From: Taudactylus pleione | Lineage: Eukaryota; Chordata; Amphibia; Anura; Myobatrachidae | Assembly: GCA_031769625.1 (NCBI GenBank) | Contig: JAUIMM010000113.1 | Location: 14,666,501-14,730,500, forward strand | DNA: 64,000 nt | Direction: 5' to 3' | Shown: in pieces, positions 34,530-45,589 of the stretch | Position numbering within the stretch: the stretch's first letter is position 1 | Layout of the letters: the number at the start of each line of letters is the position of its first letter | Made by a program: the position numbers and the translations under genes | The notes under the pieces: model-generated | The model's input: the letters and a program-made list of their open reading frames with translations, nothing else | Databases searched by the model: none | What the model was told of the DNA's origin: nothing

Positions 34530-36155
34530 GGGGCCTATTCATCATTACTAAAAATTCTCAGGAGGTAATTAGGTTTAGCACTCGCATGGAGTTCTACCTA
34601 ATTATCGGAGGAATTCATCATTCCTCCTCTCCATAAGTATCTATTCCGAAAAGCTGTCATTTTTGCGATGACAACTTTTCTGGAAATAGATACTTTTCCC
34701 TACCTGCCTGCACAATTCACTGCTGTCCTCCATGTCACCTGACTCCTTCATCTCTGTCCCCCGGCGGCGTGACCGGCTCCCACCCCCACTGTCCGCTGCA
34801 TCAACTCTCCCAACTGTCCCCTGCTCACCCGCCACCCCTCCCCCTTTCTTTCCGGGTGGTTCTGCCCGGCTGTTCTAGCCCCTGCCACTGACCCCGGGGG
34901 CTGTCACTTGTGGGCGGCTTTAAAAGGACGTGGCCAGCAGGGAGATGTGAGCTGGGCAGAGGGCTGCAATACTTACCTCTGTTCTCCCTGTCACTGCATG
35001 CTGCTGCTGCCGCCGGAAGCCTATCCCTTCTGTTCCCCGGTGACACTTGTAAGTTCTTCTTCAATTAATTGTTTATAGTAAATAAACAGTTAATAGAAAA
35101 AGCACTTAGAAGCTGTCACTGGGGAACAGAGGGGAGACGCTTCCGGCAGCAGCAACAGACAGAGGGGTCAAAACCAGCCGAAGCCGGAGGAGGGAGCGTT
35201 GGAGGGAGCCGGAGGAAGACCAGCAGGTAAGTAACTATATACTGTACCGCTGCTACACAAGGTACTGTGTAAACGGCAGCTTGTGTAGCCTTACAGGGGC
35301 TGTACGCCATCTAAACTTGGCATTTAGTAACACCATCAAATTCCAAAAATACATAATTTTCGGAATTTGATGAATAGCCTAATTTCTATATACCCACAAT
35401 AAAGTATGGAGAGTGTGGAAATTAACACAGATGGACTTAGGGCCTGATTCAGAGCCGCTCGTAAGCGGCAGTACGCTTGTTCTGAGTGATGTTCGCACTT
35501 CTGCGCATGTGTACGGTTTATAATACGCATGCGCGAACCAGTCAGTGCGGCCGAAAATCGTTTGTTCGCTATATAGCGAATGCCTGCTACTTTGAGTGAC
35601 AGAATGAGGCGTATGTGGGTGATAACAGGGGAAGGTGCTTGCAAACGGGGAGTGGAGATCAGAACGCAGGCTTGCTTAAAGGTCAAAACGGCCATTTTAT
35701 GGGTGTGCATAATTAATACAGCAGCATCATTGACCACGTCACTGGGTTATTTTAGAGCCAGAACTGCTCGCAAAATTGTGGTAGCAAAAACCTACCACAA
35801 GAATAGCGAGCAGTTCATACGCTGGTCGATGTACTCGATTAATCTAATAAATAGCGGACATGACGTAGGATGTGAGTGGCCAGGGGGCGTAGTTTTCCAA
35901 AAAACGACCGCAAGTTTTGTTAGCTCGTTCAGACCTAGAGGCGTGAACAGACCGCAAAGAGCGAAAGGATCATTTGAATAGCCACCCCTATTTTCTGGAC
36001 GAGCGAGCGCTAATTGCGTCCGGCTCTGAATCAGGCCCTTAATCAGGAGATATCAGTGATATCGCCTGCGTTAAGTGAGTTAATGAACACTAAAAAACAG
36101 TGATTAAGGAAAAATGTCCTTAAAACCGTTATTTTAGTGTTGATGAATAGGCCCC
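34530..36155. mobile_element. Harbinger-like MITE, GGGGCCTATTCATCA family
   Basis: The ends GGGGCCTATTCATCA and TGATGAATAGGCCCC are inverted repeats (one base differs in the inner part). The flanks are ATT and ATA, only partly matching. A second family member at 42,606-43,119 has perfect TTA flanks. There is no coding sequence. The copy at 35,440-36,038 is inserted inside it. Confidence 0.7.
35440..36038. mobile_element. Harbinger MITE, TSD TTA, nested
   Basis: The termini GGGCCTGATTCAGAGCCG and CGTCCGGCTCTGAATCAGGCCC are flanked by TTA (35,437-35,439 and 36,039-36,041). The right end shares ATTCAGAGCCGGACGC with the right end of the three-gene Harbinger element. The left half (GAGTGACAGAATGAGG, GAACGCAGGC) resembles the element's 53.3-kb region on the opposite strand. 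This is the best bridge between MITEs and the candidate source. Confidence 0.85.
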
Positions 36156-36739
36156 ATAGTTCCTCGCTGAAGGTTACTTCTTATTGTTATCTGTGTTGTT
36201 TGCAAAAATAAATATGATTTACAATTTTGCATGTCATACTGCTGTATAAGCTTTTTCCAGAGGTTTTCTTCCCCAGCGCTAGTGTGATTTTCCACCCATA
36301 TAATTGTATCTATACTGTCTTTATTTGTCCTTGAGGTGAAAGCACTAGGATCATCACCAGCTGCAGGGGTATAGGTAGCGCCCAGAAGTGTCCACACACT
36401 CATATTCATTATTTTCAGCTTGCTTAGTTAACAATGCATACACGCCGGCTGAGTCGCGCCAGAGCAGTCCACTCTCATGCCCACTGGTAACATGACTCAT
36501 AATGCACGGAGGATAGATGAGGGAGGACATATCTGTATAAGGGAAGTAGTGTGAACTGCAGTGGGGAGCAGTGAGACCTGGCAATGAGAGAGCTACCAGA
36601 GCTACTGAAGGGATAATGAAAGATCTATGGAGGTTGCAATCAGTTAAGTATACAGACAGGGAGCAATGAAGCCGCTTTGGAGGGAGCAATCAGGGAGAAC
36701 TATGGTGAGGCAGCAATGAGAGAGCTATAGAGAGGCAGC

Positions 36740-37660
36740 GAGCAGTGGTATAACTAGGGTATTTGGAGCCCAGGGCAAGATGAAAAATGTAGCCCCCCGC
36801 CAACTAATCGTGCGCGGTGGAAAAGTGGGCGTGGCCACATGCCACAAGGACATGGTCACTGAAAAATGGGGGCGTGTCAACATGACAAATCACTGTTTCT
36901 CATCACTCTGGGAACATTCCTTTCCATTCCATATGCACCTTAATGCACCCAGTAGTAGTGCCCCTTATGCAATGCAACTATAGTAGTGCCCCTTATGCAG
37001 TGCCCCAGTAGTGCCCTTTATACAGTGCCCCCAGTAGTGCCTTTTATGCAGTGCTCCCAGAAGTTCCCCTTTTATGCAGTGCCTCTTATACAGTGTGCCC
37101 ATAAAGCAGTGCCCCAGTAGTGCCCATTATGCAGTGCCCCTAGTAGTGCCTTTTATGCAGTGCACTATACAGTGCCCCAGTAGTGCCTTTTATTCAGTGC
37201 CCCATTAGTACCTCTTATACAGTGCCCCCAGTAGTGCCTATTATACAGTGCCACCAGTAGTGCCTTTTATGCAGTACTCCTTATACAGTGCCCCAGTAGT
37301 GCCTTTTATGCAGTGCCCCTTATACAGTGCCCCTAGTAGTCCCTTTTATGCAGTGCCCCCAGTAGTGCACCTTATACAGTGCCCCTAGTAGTGCTGCTTA
37401 TATAATGCCCCCAGTAGTGCCTTTTATGCAGTGCACCTATAAAGTGCCCCTAGTAGTGCCTTTTATGCAGTGCCCCCAATAGTACCCCTTATACAGTGCC
37501 CCCAGTAGTGCCTTTTATGCAGTGCCTTTTATACAGTGCCCCTAGTAGTCCCTTTTATGCAGTGCCCCAGTAGTGCCCCTTATACAGTGCCCCCAGTAGT
37601 GCCTTTTATGCAGTGCCCCTCAGTGCCTCCAGTAGTAGTGCCCTTGTGATACCCTATACT
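36740..37660. repeat. GTGCCCCTTATGCA minisatellite with hAT-like left end
   Basis: GCAGTGGTATAACTAGGG at 36,746 looks like the outer end of a hAT-type element. From 36,950 to 37,650 there are tandem units around CAGTGCCCCTAGTAGTGCCTTTTATG. The opposite end was not identified. Confidence 0.7.
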
Positions 37661-38286
37661 ATGAGTTTATTCACAATGTAATCATACAACATAGTATAAC
37701 AGTAAAGATGGCAATAGTGAATCATTTCTTATATTTGTTATACTTTGTAAGAACAAAAACACTTGGCAATATTCATATATCAACAATGCATTTCAGTAGA
37801 CAGTAACACACACATTAAAACTCTTGTTTATTTTATTTTTCAGGAACCTGCAGATCACAAGCGAACTCTGGACTTCGAACCTGCAAACTATAAATGGGTA
37901 AGTATGCTCTAGTGGCAATTAACAAATGACTAATTTTGCAATTCCCTTAATATCTCTAAAATATATACAAAAAACCTCATGTGGGTATGATAAACGGATA
38001 AGGTTACATCAAGAATACAATTGCAAACTTGTGTTACTTTTCTATACACCTTTTTAGGAAAATGTTTTCCTCACACTACTGCTCTTTACAAGTCTCATAC
38101 AATGCTAGTTCAGCGCTGAAATAGTTAATAGGGTGCACCCTTCGTTGCCCGGGATATGAAGAACAGTTCGTAAACTGCTCCAGCTACAGTACTTGTCTGT
38201 ATTTAATGCAACACTGTAATCCTCTGTAAATGATCCTGCTGCGATGGTGTTGGTATTACAGTCAGTTCCTTCTCTGCTTAGCAACC
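37661..38286. other. No gene recognised
   Basis: AT-rich DNA with no coding signal or terminal repeats. Confidence 0.5.
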
Positions 38287-38289
38287 TTA

Positions 38290-38815
38290 GGGCCTGATTC
38301 AGAGCTGAACACTCTGACCAGAGCGCTCGCTCTGAATCAGGGCCCTCCTACCTTTTTTTGGAGCGTCCTCATGGACGCTCGCATAGCTGTGGGTTACCAC
38401 CCACAGCTATAGCGAGCGTCCATGATGATGGTCGCGATGGTCTTGACCATCGCGACCATCGGGCTTGCGACGGAGACCCTGCGGTAGGGTCTCGCTGCTG
38501 CAAGCCCTGGAGTGATTTTGGCTCTATCAGAGCCAAGATCACTCCCACTGACATCACTAGTGATGTCAGTGGGGCCGGCTTGAGATGGTAGGCGTTCCCA
38601 TGGGAACGCCTCCGTCTGGCAGCCACACCCCCTGTCAATCAACATCGATAGCACGCCCCCTTTGGTGCGAGACCCGGAGCGATGGAGAGCCCATCGCTCG
38701 CCGGGTCTCGCGCATGCGCACAACGGAGCTCCCTCCGTCGTGCGCATGCGCAGTGGGGGAACATCGACCCGCTTGCGAGCGTACTGCCGCTCACGAGCGG
38801 GTCTGAATGACCCCC
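38290..38815. mobile_element. GC-rich Harbinger MITE, TSD TTA
   Basis: The termini GGGCCTGATTCAGAGC and GCGGGTCTGAATGACCCCC are flanked by TTA (38,287-38,289 and 38,816-38,818). It is the most complete copy of the GC-rich subfamily. Near the left end there is a small internal palindrome in which a second CTGAATCAGGGCCC follows the first terminus, as if one end had been duplicated. Confidence 0.85.
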
Positions 38816-38818
38816 TTA

Positions 38819-40000
38819 GTTCATAGCGAGAGTATTACAAGTACTGGCACTGAAGTGTCACCCTAACACTGCTGGTAACTGTTGCACCTAACCTCCAATA
38901 TGCGGTATCAGGGGGTTACTCTTACTATTATGAATGCAGTCTATAAACCCCACGCTGATCTCTGAAGGGACTGCTGTGCATATGTAACGGTGGACAACTG
39001 TAGGCCTCCAGTTAATAGGCGCTAATGTCACTGAGTGTCTATTTGGGAGGGTGCAGCAGCTTTCTTACCCCTCCAGTATCAGCTCTCAACCTCCGGCTCC
39101 TTTACAAGCTCAGTCTCTCTATATTTCCGCAGCTCCGACTGAGGCACTCCCTTAGGGGTCGTCCGGCACACCCCTCTTAGGCTGATTGTTCTCAGGAACT
39201 TCCCCGGATGACACAACTTGATCCACCGGATGTTCCCCGCCTCAGAGACCTCCGCTGCTCGTCCCGTAGTACGGCCGCAGCCCTCAGGTAAGCATCAAGG
39301 CAGCGTAGCCCTTTCTCCTGTCCAGCTACCTCCCCAACTGCACACACCAAGTGCCGTTTTTCTCTAGTTCAAATCCTTGAGCCTGCTACAGTACTTGCTG
39401 GTCCCCTAACGTCCACCACCACTGAGGGGGCAGCGCAAATAGTCCCTGAACCTTAATGAAACCAGTTAAATCATGCCCTATATTAGACAATGGCAGGAGT
39501 CACATTAATACTTTACATTTTCATAGAGGCACATCAGTGTGGGTAGGAACACAGGGTGTTGGTGGGGTGCCACACCCTGTACACATAAAACACAGACACA
39601 CATATAATTATACTTACCCGAATCCCCACTTCTGCGCCCGCCGCTGTCCGCTCCTCTGGTGCCGCTCGGCACTATGGGAGAGACGTCATGATGTCTCTCC
39701 CTTCACCCACTGTGGTAGCCGGAAGGCGGAGCTCATGAGTGAGCTCCAGCCCAGCTCTGGCCATGGGTGCAGCAGCCAATAAGAGTCTGTCTGACTCTTA
39801 TTGGTTGCAGTGCTAAAACAAACACACTGCGGCTGAGGTGTGTTTGTTTTAATGTGTAGTGTCGCGGACCGCACCGAATTGCACAGTGCAAAAGTGTGGT
39901 CTGGGCAAAGGGGGGCCTGAGAGAGGGTGGCCCCATGCACCATGGGTGCACCCCATGCCCCCCCCTCTTAATTCAGCTCTGGCCTGTGAGCAGGGCTCTC
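38819..40000. other. No gene; palindrome-rich GC segment
   Basis: No coding signal. Between 39,640 and 39,870 are several short palindromes (GAGACGTCATGATGTCTC, GAGCTCATGAGTGAGCTC and a hairpin at AAGAGTCTGTCTGACTCTT). An unassigned non-autonomous element is likely. Confidence 0.4.
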
Positions 40001-40004
40001 TTAC

Positions 40005-40115
40005 CACTTTGTCTGTCTGCCAGTCTTGTTTAATTACTATTATGTTCCCAATTGTAAAGCGCAACGGAATATGATGCCGCTGTATAAGTCACTGTTATTA
40101 AATAAAATAAAAATA
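40005..40115 (+). mobile_element. L2-type 3' tail fragment
   Basis: TTGTAAAGCGCAACGGAATATGATGCCGCTGTATAAG followed by TTATTAAATAAAATAAAA resembles the AAAGCGCTGCGGAATATG..GCGCTATATAAATAAA end of L2 LINEs and L2-mobilised SINEs. Only the tail is recognisable. Confidence 0.6.
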
Positions 40116-41039
40116 ATGTTTGTATTTTTGTGTTTTATTTTCTTTGCTAAAGCTTCCATATAGAAGCGAACTGATGTTTACCTGGTCAGTGAATTGTACA
40201 ATAACCTGGACCCCTGAGGAGCAATAAACAGGACGGCACACTTATACGTGATCTTCAGTATAGGAGCACCTGGGTGACACTGGCACTGACTGGTAACTAG
40301 CCTCCTCATAATACTGGATCGCTGCTATTAATCAAGATTATACCTATATGCTACTTTAACACATCTCTCCAGCCAGCATACTGGATTTGTCAGCGGAGAT
40401 TATACATAAATTTATATTTATTTGGCAAGAGTCGGGATTTCATTAGGCACACTGAATAATATATAAATACTATTGCGTTTTATATCAGTATTGATTTGTA
40501 TGTTATGTTTTACTTCTTTTTATGATGTTAGTCATCAATTAAATACTCATTAATTTTTATAAGTGTCTTGATTGTATGATTCTGCCATGTCAAGTTTTCT
40601 ATTATAAAGAGCGCAGTGCCATCTTCAGTTATATGTTATTTTTTTATGTCGGGCTGGTTGACGGAAGGGTGGCTAGAATAGTAATTTTTTAAAAATTTCA
40701 CCCAGTTAGCTACACTCCATGGCATAGGCTACACCCCCTTTGCAGACCACCCCCCACATCACTAGTCACACCCTGTGTCACAGGTTACATACCCTGAGGC
40801 ACACAATAGATCCTTCATAAATTTAAGCTCCAGGCACATGTGGACCCTAATCTCGCATTACCCAGGACTATGATATTTGGGGTCATATTCGAAATCACCT
40901 AATTTCGAAAAAATGAACATTTTCACCTGCTTTTGTAGAAATTAAGTTTTGGGGCCATTCAGCATAAAGGTAATATCACAGATACAGTATCTCCTGCTTA
41001 CTTTTCACTTCCTATTGGCCTGCTGTCCCCATACACTAG

Positions 41040-41480
41040 TATAGGGACATAAATTCATCAAGCTCCGAAAATACAATATTTTTGGAGCTTGACATTCGCC
41101 ATCGTCAGATGGCTCTTGCACACCAACTCCTTCCCTTTCGGATCCCTCCACCACTGTCCGGCTCCCTCCGCCGAACGCCGGGGCTTTGTGCGCCTGCGTA
41201 AACCCTAGTTCATGCAGGCACACTAGCACTGCCGAGTCAGACGATGATGAATTGTTTCGGCTCCCGCTGCGAGTTATAATGTTATTTATCAGGGTCCGCC
41301 CGGACCCCGATAATAAACACAATATCTTCGTTTCTTCCCTGGGTAGGAAACATTTCCCTGTAAAGGAGCAGGAGAAATGTCAGTGCAGACGCGGCCAACC
41401 AATTATCGGATCTGTCGGACATGCTGCACGATTTTGCATGTCGCTCAGACCGATAATTACTGATTGGTTGCGGCAATACT
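41040..41480. mobile_element. Diverged copy of the GGGGCCTATTCAT MITE family
   Basis: ATTCATCAAGCTCCGAAAA, CGCCATCGTCAGATGGC and CACCAACTCCTTCC parallel CAGCAAGCTCCGAAAA, CGCCATCTTCAGACGGC and CCAGCTCCTTCC in the copy at 42,606-43,119. Outer ends are not resolved. Confidence 0.5.
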
Positions 41481-41989
41481 GTTTAAGTATCAGCCCGATC
41501 AGATGATTATTGGACAGCGCATGCCCAGCATTACTCTAACCTCACCACACAGAGGAATGGATTAACCCTTTAGCCAGGCTCTACTCGTAGACTACACATT
41601 ACACTAGATGCAAATGTATACATACAGCACAGAATGGTGAAACTGGAAGATTGTATCACCAAAACTTTGCACCTCTGCAAAACCGCCTCAAGTTCCACCA
41701 CAAAACTTTGTGCTCAATATTTTGGTACAGTTTTTTCACCTCTGAAAATAGATTAGGATACTGCAACTGCAAAATCACTGAGATCCAAAGGACAGCACAT
41801 AAGCTGCCACTAACCCTCACCTAGAGGGGAGATGTACTAAGCCTTGGAAAGTGATAAAGTGGAGAGTGCTAAAGTACCAACCAATCAGTTCCGACCTGTC
41901 ATTTTACACGCTGTGTTTTAAAAAAAATAGTTAGGAGCTGATTGGTTTGTACTTTATCAATCTCCAAGGCTTAGTACATCTCCCCCCTA

Positions 41990-42550
41990 ATTATTATTAT
42001 TATTATTATTATCGTTTATTTATATGGCGCCACAAGTGTTCCGCAGCACCTTACAAAGTACATAAATAGATTGATTTACAGTGACTAACAGTACAATACA
42101 ATACAATACAGGGCATGGATACATTGCTGCATTCGTGACCATAACACCCAGATAAGCAACAATGCAAAGCAACCAAGTGTTAGGTGACCTGGTAGAGAGT
42201 AAGAAGTAGATGAAGGTAGAGTAAGGAGAAGCACAAGAGGTTAGAGGGCCCTGCTCATAGGAGCTTACATTCTAAGGGGGAGGGACAGACAGACAGGGGT
42301 GAAACAGATGGGGTAGGCAGGGAGAGTGGAGTATGCAAGTTAAGATGAGAGCTGAAAGGCTTTGATGAAATAGTGGGTCTTGAGAGCCCGTTTGAAGGAT
42401 TGAAGAGAAGTGGAGAGTCTGATTGGAAGCGGGAGAGAGTTCCAAAGGTGGGGAGCAACGCGGGCAAAATCTTGGAGGCGGGAGTGGGAGGAAGTAATCA
42501 ATTGGCATGAGAGGCGGCATGCATTTGTTGAACAAAGAGGGCGGACAGGA
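41990..42550 (-). mobile_element. L2 LINE 3' fragment, antisense
   Basis: The complement of the L2 end at about 20,500-21,080. It starts with (ATT)n and ATATGGCGCCACAAGTGTTCCGCAGC, continues through the untranslated region, and on the minus strand encodes the C-terminal reverse-transcriptase block with LWNSL.. and LHTPLSLPTPS. 5'-truncated, as is usual for LINE copies. Confidence 0.85.
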
Positions 42551-42605
42551 GAATTATTCCAGTTTAGACCATTTGTCTCTCAAGAAAACTTGTTTCTCTC
42601 ATTTA

Positions 42606-43119
42606 GGGGCCTATTCATTAACCGATAAATGGCCCGGTAGCCATGTGGAAACGCTAGTTTCCGCATATTTTAGCTACCGGGCCATTCATCATCAGGGGTC
42701 CGAAAAGGACCCTTGATATTCAGCAAGCTCCGAAAAAACGTTCAGTTTGCTTGCGAGAACAATCGCCATCTTCAGACGGCGCTTGCTCTCGGATCCCAGC
42801 TCCTTCCTATGTAAAGGAGTTCCGGGGATGCGAAAAGGGATCTGGGCGGATTCCTCCGCCGCCTCCTCACTACCTCCCCGGCGGCAGTGCGCATGCGTGA
42901 CCTCGGGTCATACATGCGTAGCCGGGACGACGGGGAGGAGGAGGTAAGTAACGCAGCTACTTCTGTAGCTGTGATACTAACAGAAGGGACAGTTGCTTTT
43001 CGGAGCAGCTGTCCCCTCACCGGAGCAATGATAAATTGCTCCAGTGTAATCTATCCCCCTTTGCGAGTTGGATACTTCATCATCGGAGGCCATACAGCCT
43101 TTGATGATGAATAGGCCCC
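42606..43119. mobile_element. Harbinger-like MITE, TSD TTA
   Basis: The termini GGGGCCTATTCATTA and TGATGAATAGGCCCC are flanked by TTA (42,603-42,605 and 43,120-43,122). An inner inverted pair (AAATGGCCCGGTAGC and GCTACCGGGCCATT) lies near the left end. It has no coding capacity. A partial left end of the same family is at 60,159. Confidence 0.8.
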
Positions 43120-43122
43120 TTA

Positions 43123-44035
43123 GTCTTAAAATAGCCCTGCTTTTATATATTGCCAAAATTATTATTAGTTATTTGTTTTCCCATGTTTTCATGGTTATAG
43201 ACTTACAGCTGGGATAGTCCTCTGCACTAGCTCAATTTGTGGGAAATGATGAAAAGACCTGTAATTATACATGTCACTACTATATGACGAATCAATAATG
43301 CTAATGTTCAATGTAATTGTCTTATGCCGTAAAGCTCCTGAAATAAACATGAAGCTGTAATTGTAAAGAGTCAGACTAGGTTTATTATAACAGCAAGTCT
43401 GTGTGGTTAATGTTAATGCACCAGATGGTCTTATGTAACAACAATACACAATGTGATGGAAGGTGACCTGAGTTGTAAAGGGATCAGTAATTGGCCATAA
43501 TATAACACAATTCAGTTTAGTGAAGATGCTGGCATCCTGCACTGAGTGTCACAGAGGTTTGTACCATGACTGGAGGAATTATATGAAAGGTGTCTTCTCA
43601 GTATATGCATTAATGGCTCCTCTTCAAACATTTGAAAGAGACAAATATAGAGAAAATAAGCCTTGCCTGAGATCCGCAGATACCCCACCACTTACATTAC
43701 AGTGAAGTCATGCCTACTTTATGATTGTCTTTCAGTATTAAGACAGTTGCCAAAATGAAAGCTATTGGGAGGTATACTTAATTATTACCATACAGATTTA
43801 TATAGCTATAATATATTGTAACTAATTTCCAGAAATAGGTAACAGATACAGAACATGAAGGGCATACTGTTACTGGAAGGAAGATAATGTGCATGAAGAG
43901 TCATATGCCATTCCATATGCTACCTTCCAGTTACAGAGGTACAGTATGTCTTCCCCAGCTTAACAGCCAGGAGTATTTTTCCTATTACGTACTGTATGTC
44001 CTTGTATGATAAGCAATTCTAAATCGGATATATAG
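43123..44035. other. No gene recognised
   Basis: AT-rich DNA. No coding signal or terminal repeats were found. Confidence 0.5.
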
Positions 44036-44040
44036 TCACC

Positions 44041-44424
44041 ATGGCGGGTGCAGTCGTCAGTTGGGCAATTATAAAGCACCCGGCATGCGACTTGTCTACC
44101 ACCAAAGCAGAGTATATGACCTTGACCAAAACAGCCAAAGAGGCATTGTGGGTGAAATGTACTATGTGTGAAATGGATATTTTTAGTTCAGACAAGACCT
44201 TCAACATTGCATTCAATAACAAAGGTGCAATAGAACAACAATTATTATTGTAGGTCTAAGCATATAGCTATTAAACACTTTTAAATTTAGTTTGAGAGCT
44301 AGTAGAAAATGTTAGTGTGTATCATGCACCCACTGAAAATAACATTGTTGATATGTTGACCAAAGGGTTAACTTTCCATATTCAGAATGTTTCCTTGAAG
44401 AAATGTGGACTGGAACATATTTGA
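44041..44424 (+). pseudogene. Copia (Ty1-type) RNase H, 3' end of pol
   Basis: The first 70 codons contain VVSWAIIKHP, LSTTKAEYMTLT and KEALWVK, then FNNKGAIEQ. These are the RNase H motifs of Ty1/Copia retrotransposons (usual form SW-S-KQ, LS-TEAEY, EALW, DN-GAI). After a stop and frame changes, RSKHIAIKHF and, near 44,315-44,424, YHAP followed by DMLTKGL and KKCGLEHI complete the conserved Copia C-terminus. The rest of the polyprotein is absent upstream. Copia elements are uncommon in vertebrates but known in amphibians and fish. Confidence 0.85.
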
Positions 44425-45589
44425 ATTGTTGATATTTTTTTGCTGAATAATATGTTTGCATAACCCTCCATGTTTCTCATTTGTGTGATGCTCATGTTAC
44501 GTCATGTGATGAGAGGCAGTTTTGTGTGAGGGGGTTGTCAGGGACCTCCAACAAGTATTCTTGACATGGGGGTGCAACTCTGCTACAGACAGAGCACCAT
44601 GATACGAATACCTTGCTTACCACACTGCCACCACTGATGGAAACGATTCAAAGAGGCCACCGGTCCTCTATTTAACTAACAATTGTGCAGGCACGGCAAC
44701 AAGATTCCCACGCAGTTAATCTGTTGCCCCCTGCTTCTATGTATTAACAGTATTGCATAACCTCTATCCCAATTGCACAGGATTAGGGTCACAGCCGACC
44801 ACTCAGTTCGCTGAGACCGTCGTCTGTTCGGCAATTACCACCGTTATAGCATAACCTCTAACCCACTCACACAGACTCAGCGTCACAGACGACCACACAG
44901 GGCCTGATTCAGACCCGGACGCAAGTGGCCGTTCGGTCGTCTGCCGTACGAGCGGAAAAATTTAAATTCAAGCGCTCGCTTGTATGTTCGATCGCAGCTA
45001 ATCTTCCACCCCATAGTCTCCCAACCCCTCCTCTAGCTAGAGAACGTTCGAAATAGCGACCGTCCATCTTCTCTTTGGTTACAGGGAACGCTCGCACAAG
45101 TCAAATCCGGAAGTGGCCCTGTCAGTTTTCGATTGCCTGCTATTTCATTCAGGAAACATACTTGAATTGATTAATAGCAATCACTATATTAATTAGCTTA
45201 ATTGTTATTCACGTTTGCAATCCTTTTTTTTTATCAATGTCAATCAACTTTATTATTGTTAGTGTGTGTCATTGCTTCCGCAGAATACGTACGGTTGGAC
45301 CAAGGGGATGGTTTTTCAAAATTAAAAGTTTGTTTGAATGCTACTCTTGTTTAGCGTTTTTTTTCTAGCCCGATTTTTCATCTTTTTTATTAATATTTAA
45401 ATTAGCTTACGCATGTCACTGCATCAAGCCTATCATAACTCATATTATATTTGTGAGGGTGTAGGTCACATGACTCATACAATAACCAAAAGAATGCTTT
45501 TTGTTAATTTACAAAGTACATTAGCCAATCAAAATTTTTCTAGGCCCTTTATTAAAACTGTTTTGTGTAAAAAAAAAATCATTGCCATC

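Noticed and set aside
35336..35981. Two opposite 133-codon ORFs
   Set aside because: They lie inside a Harbinger MITE and overlap each other; both are explained by the inverted structure of the element.
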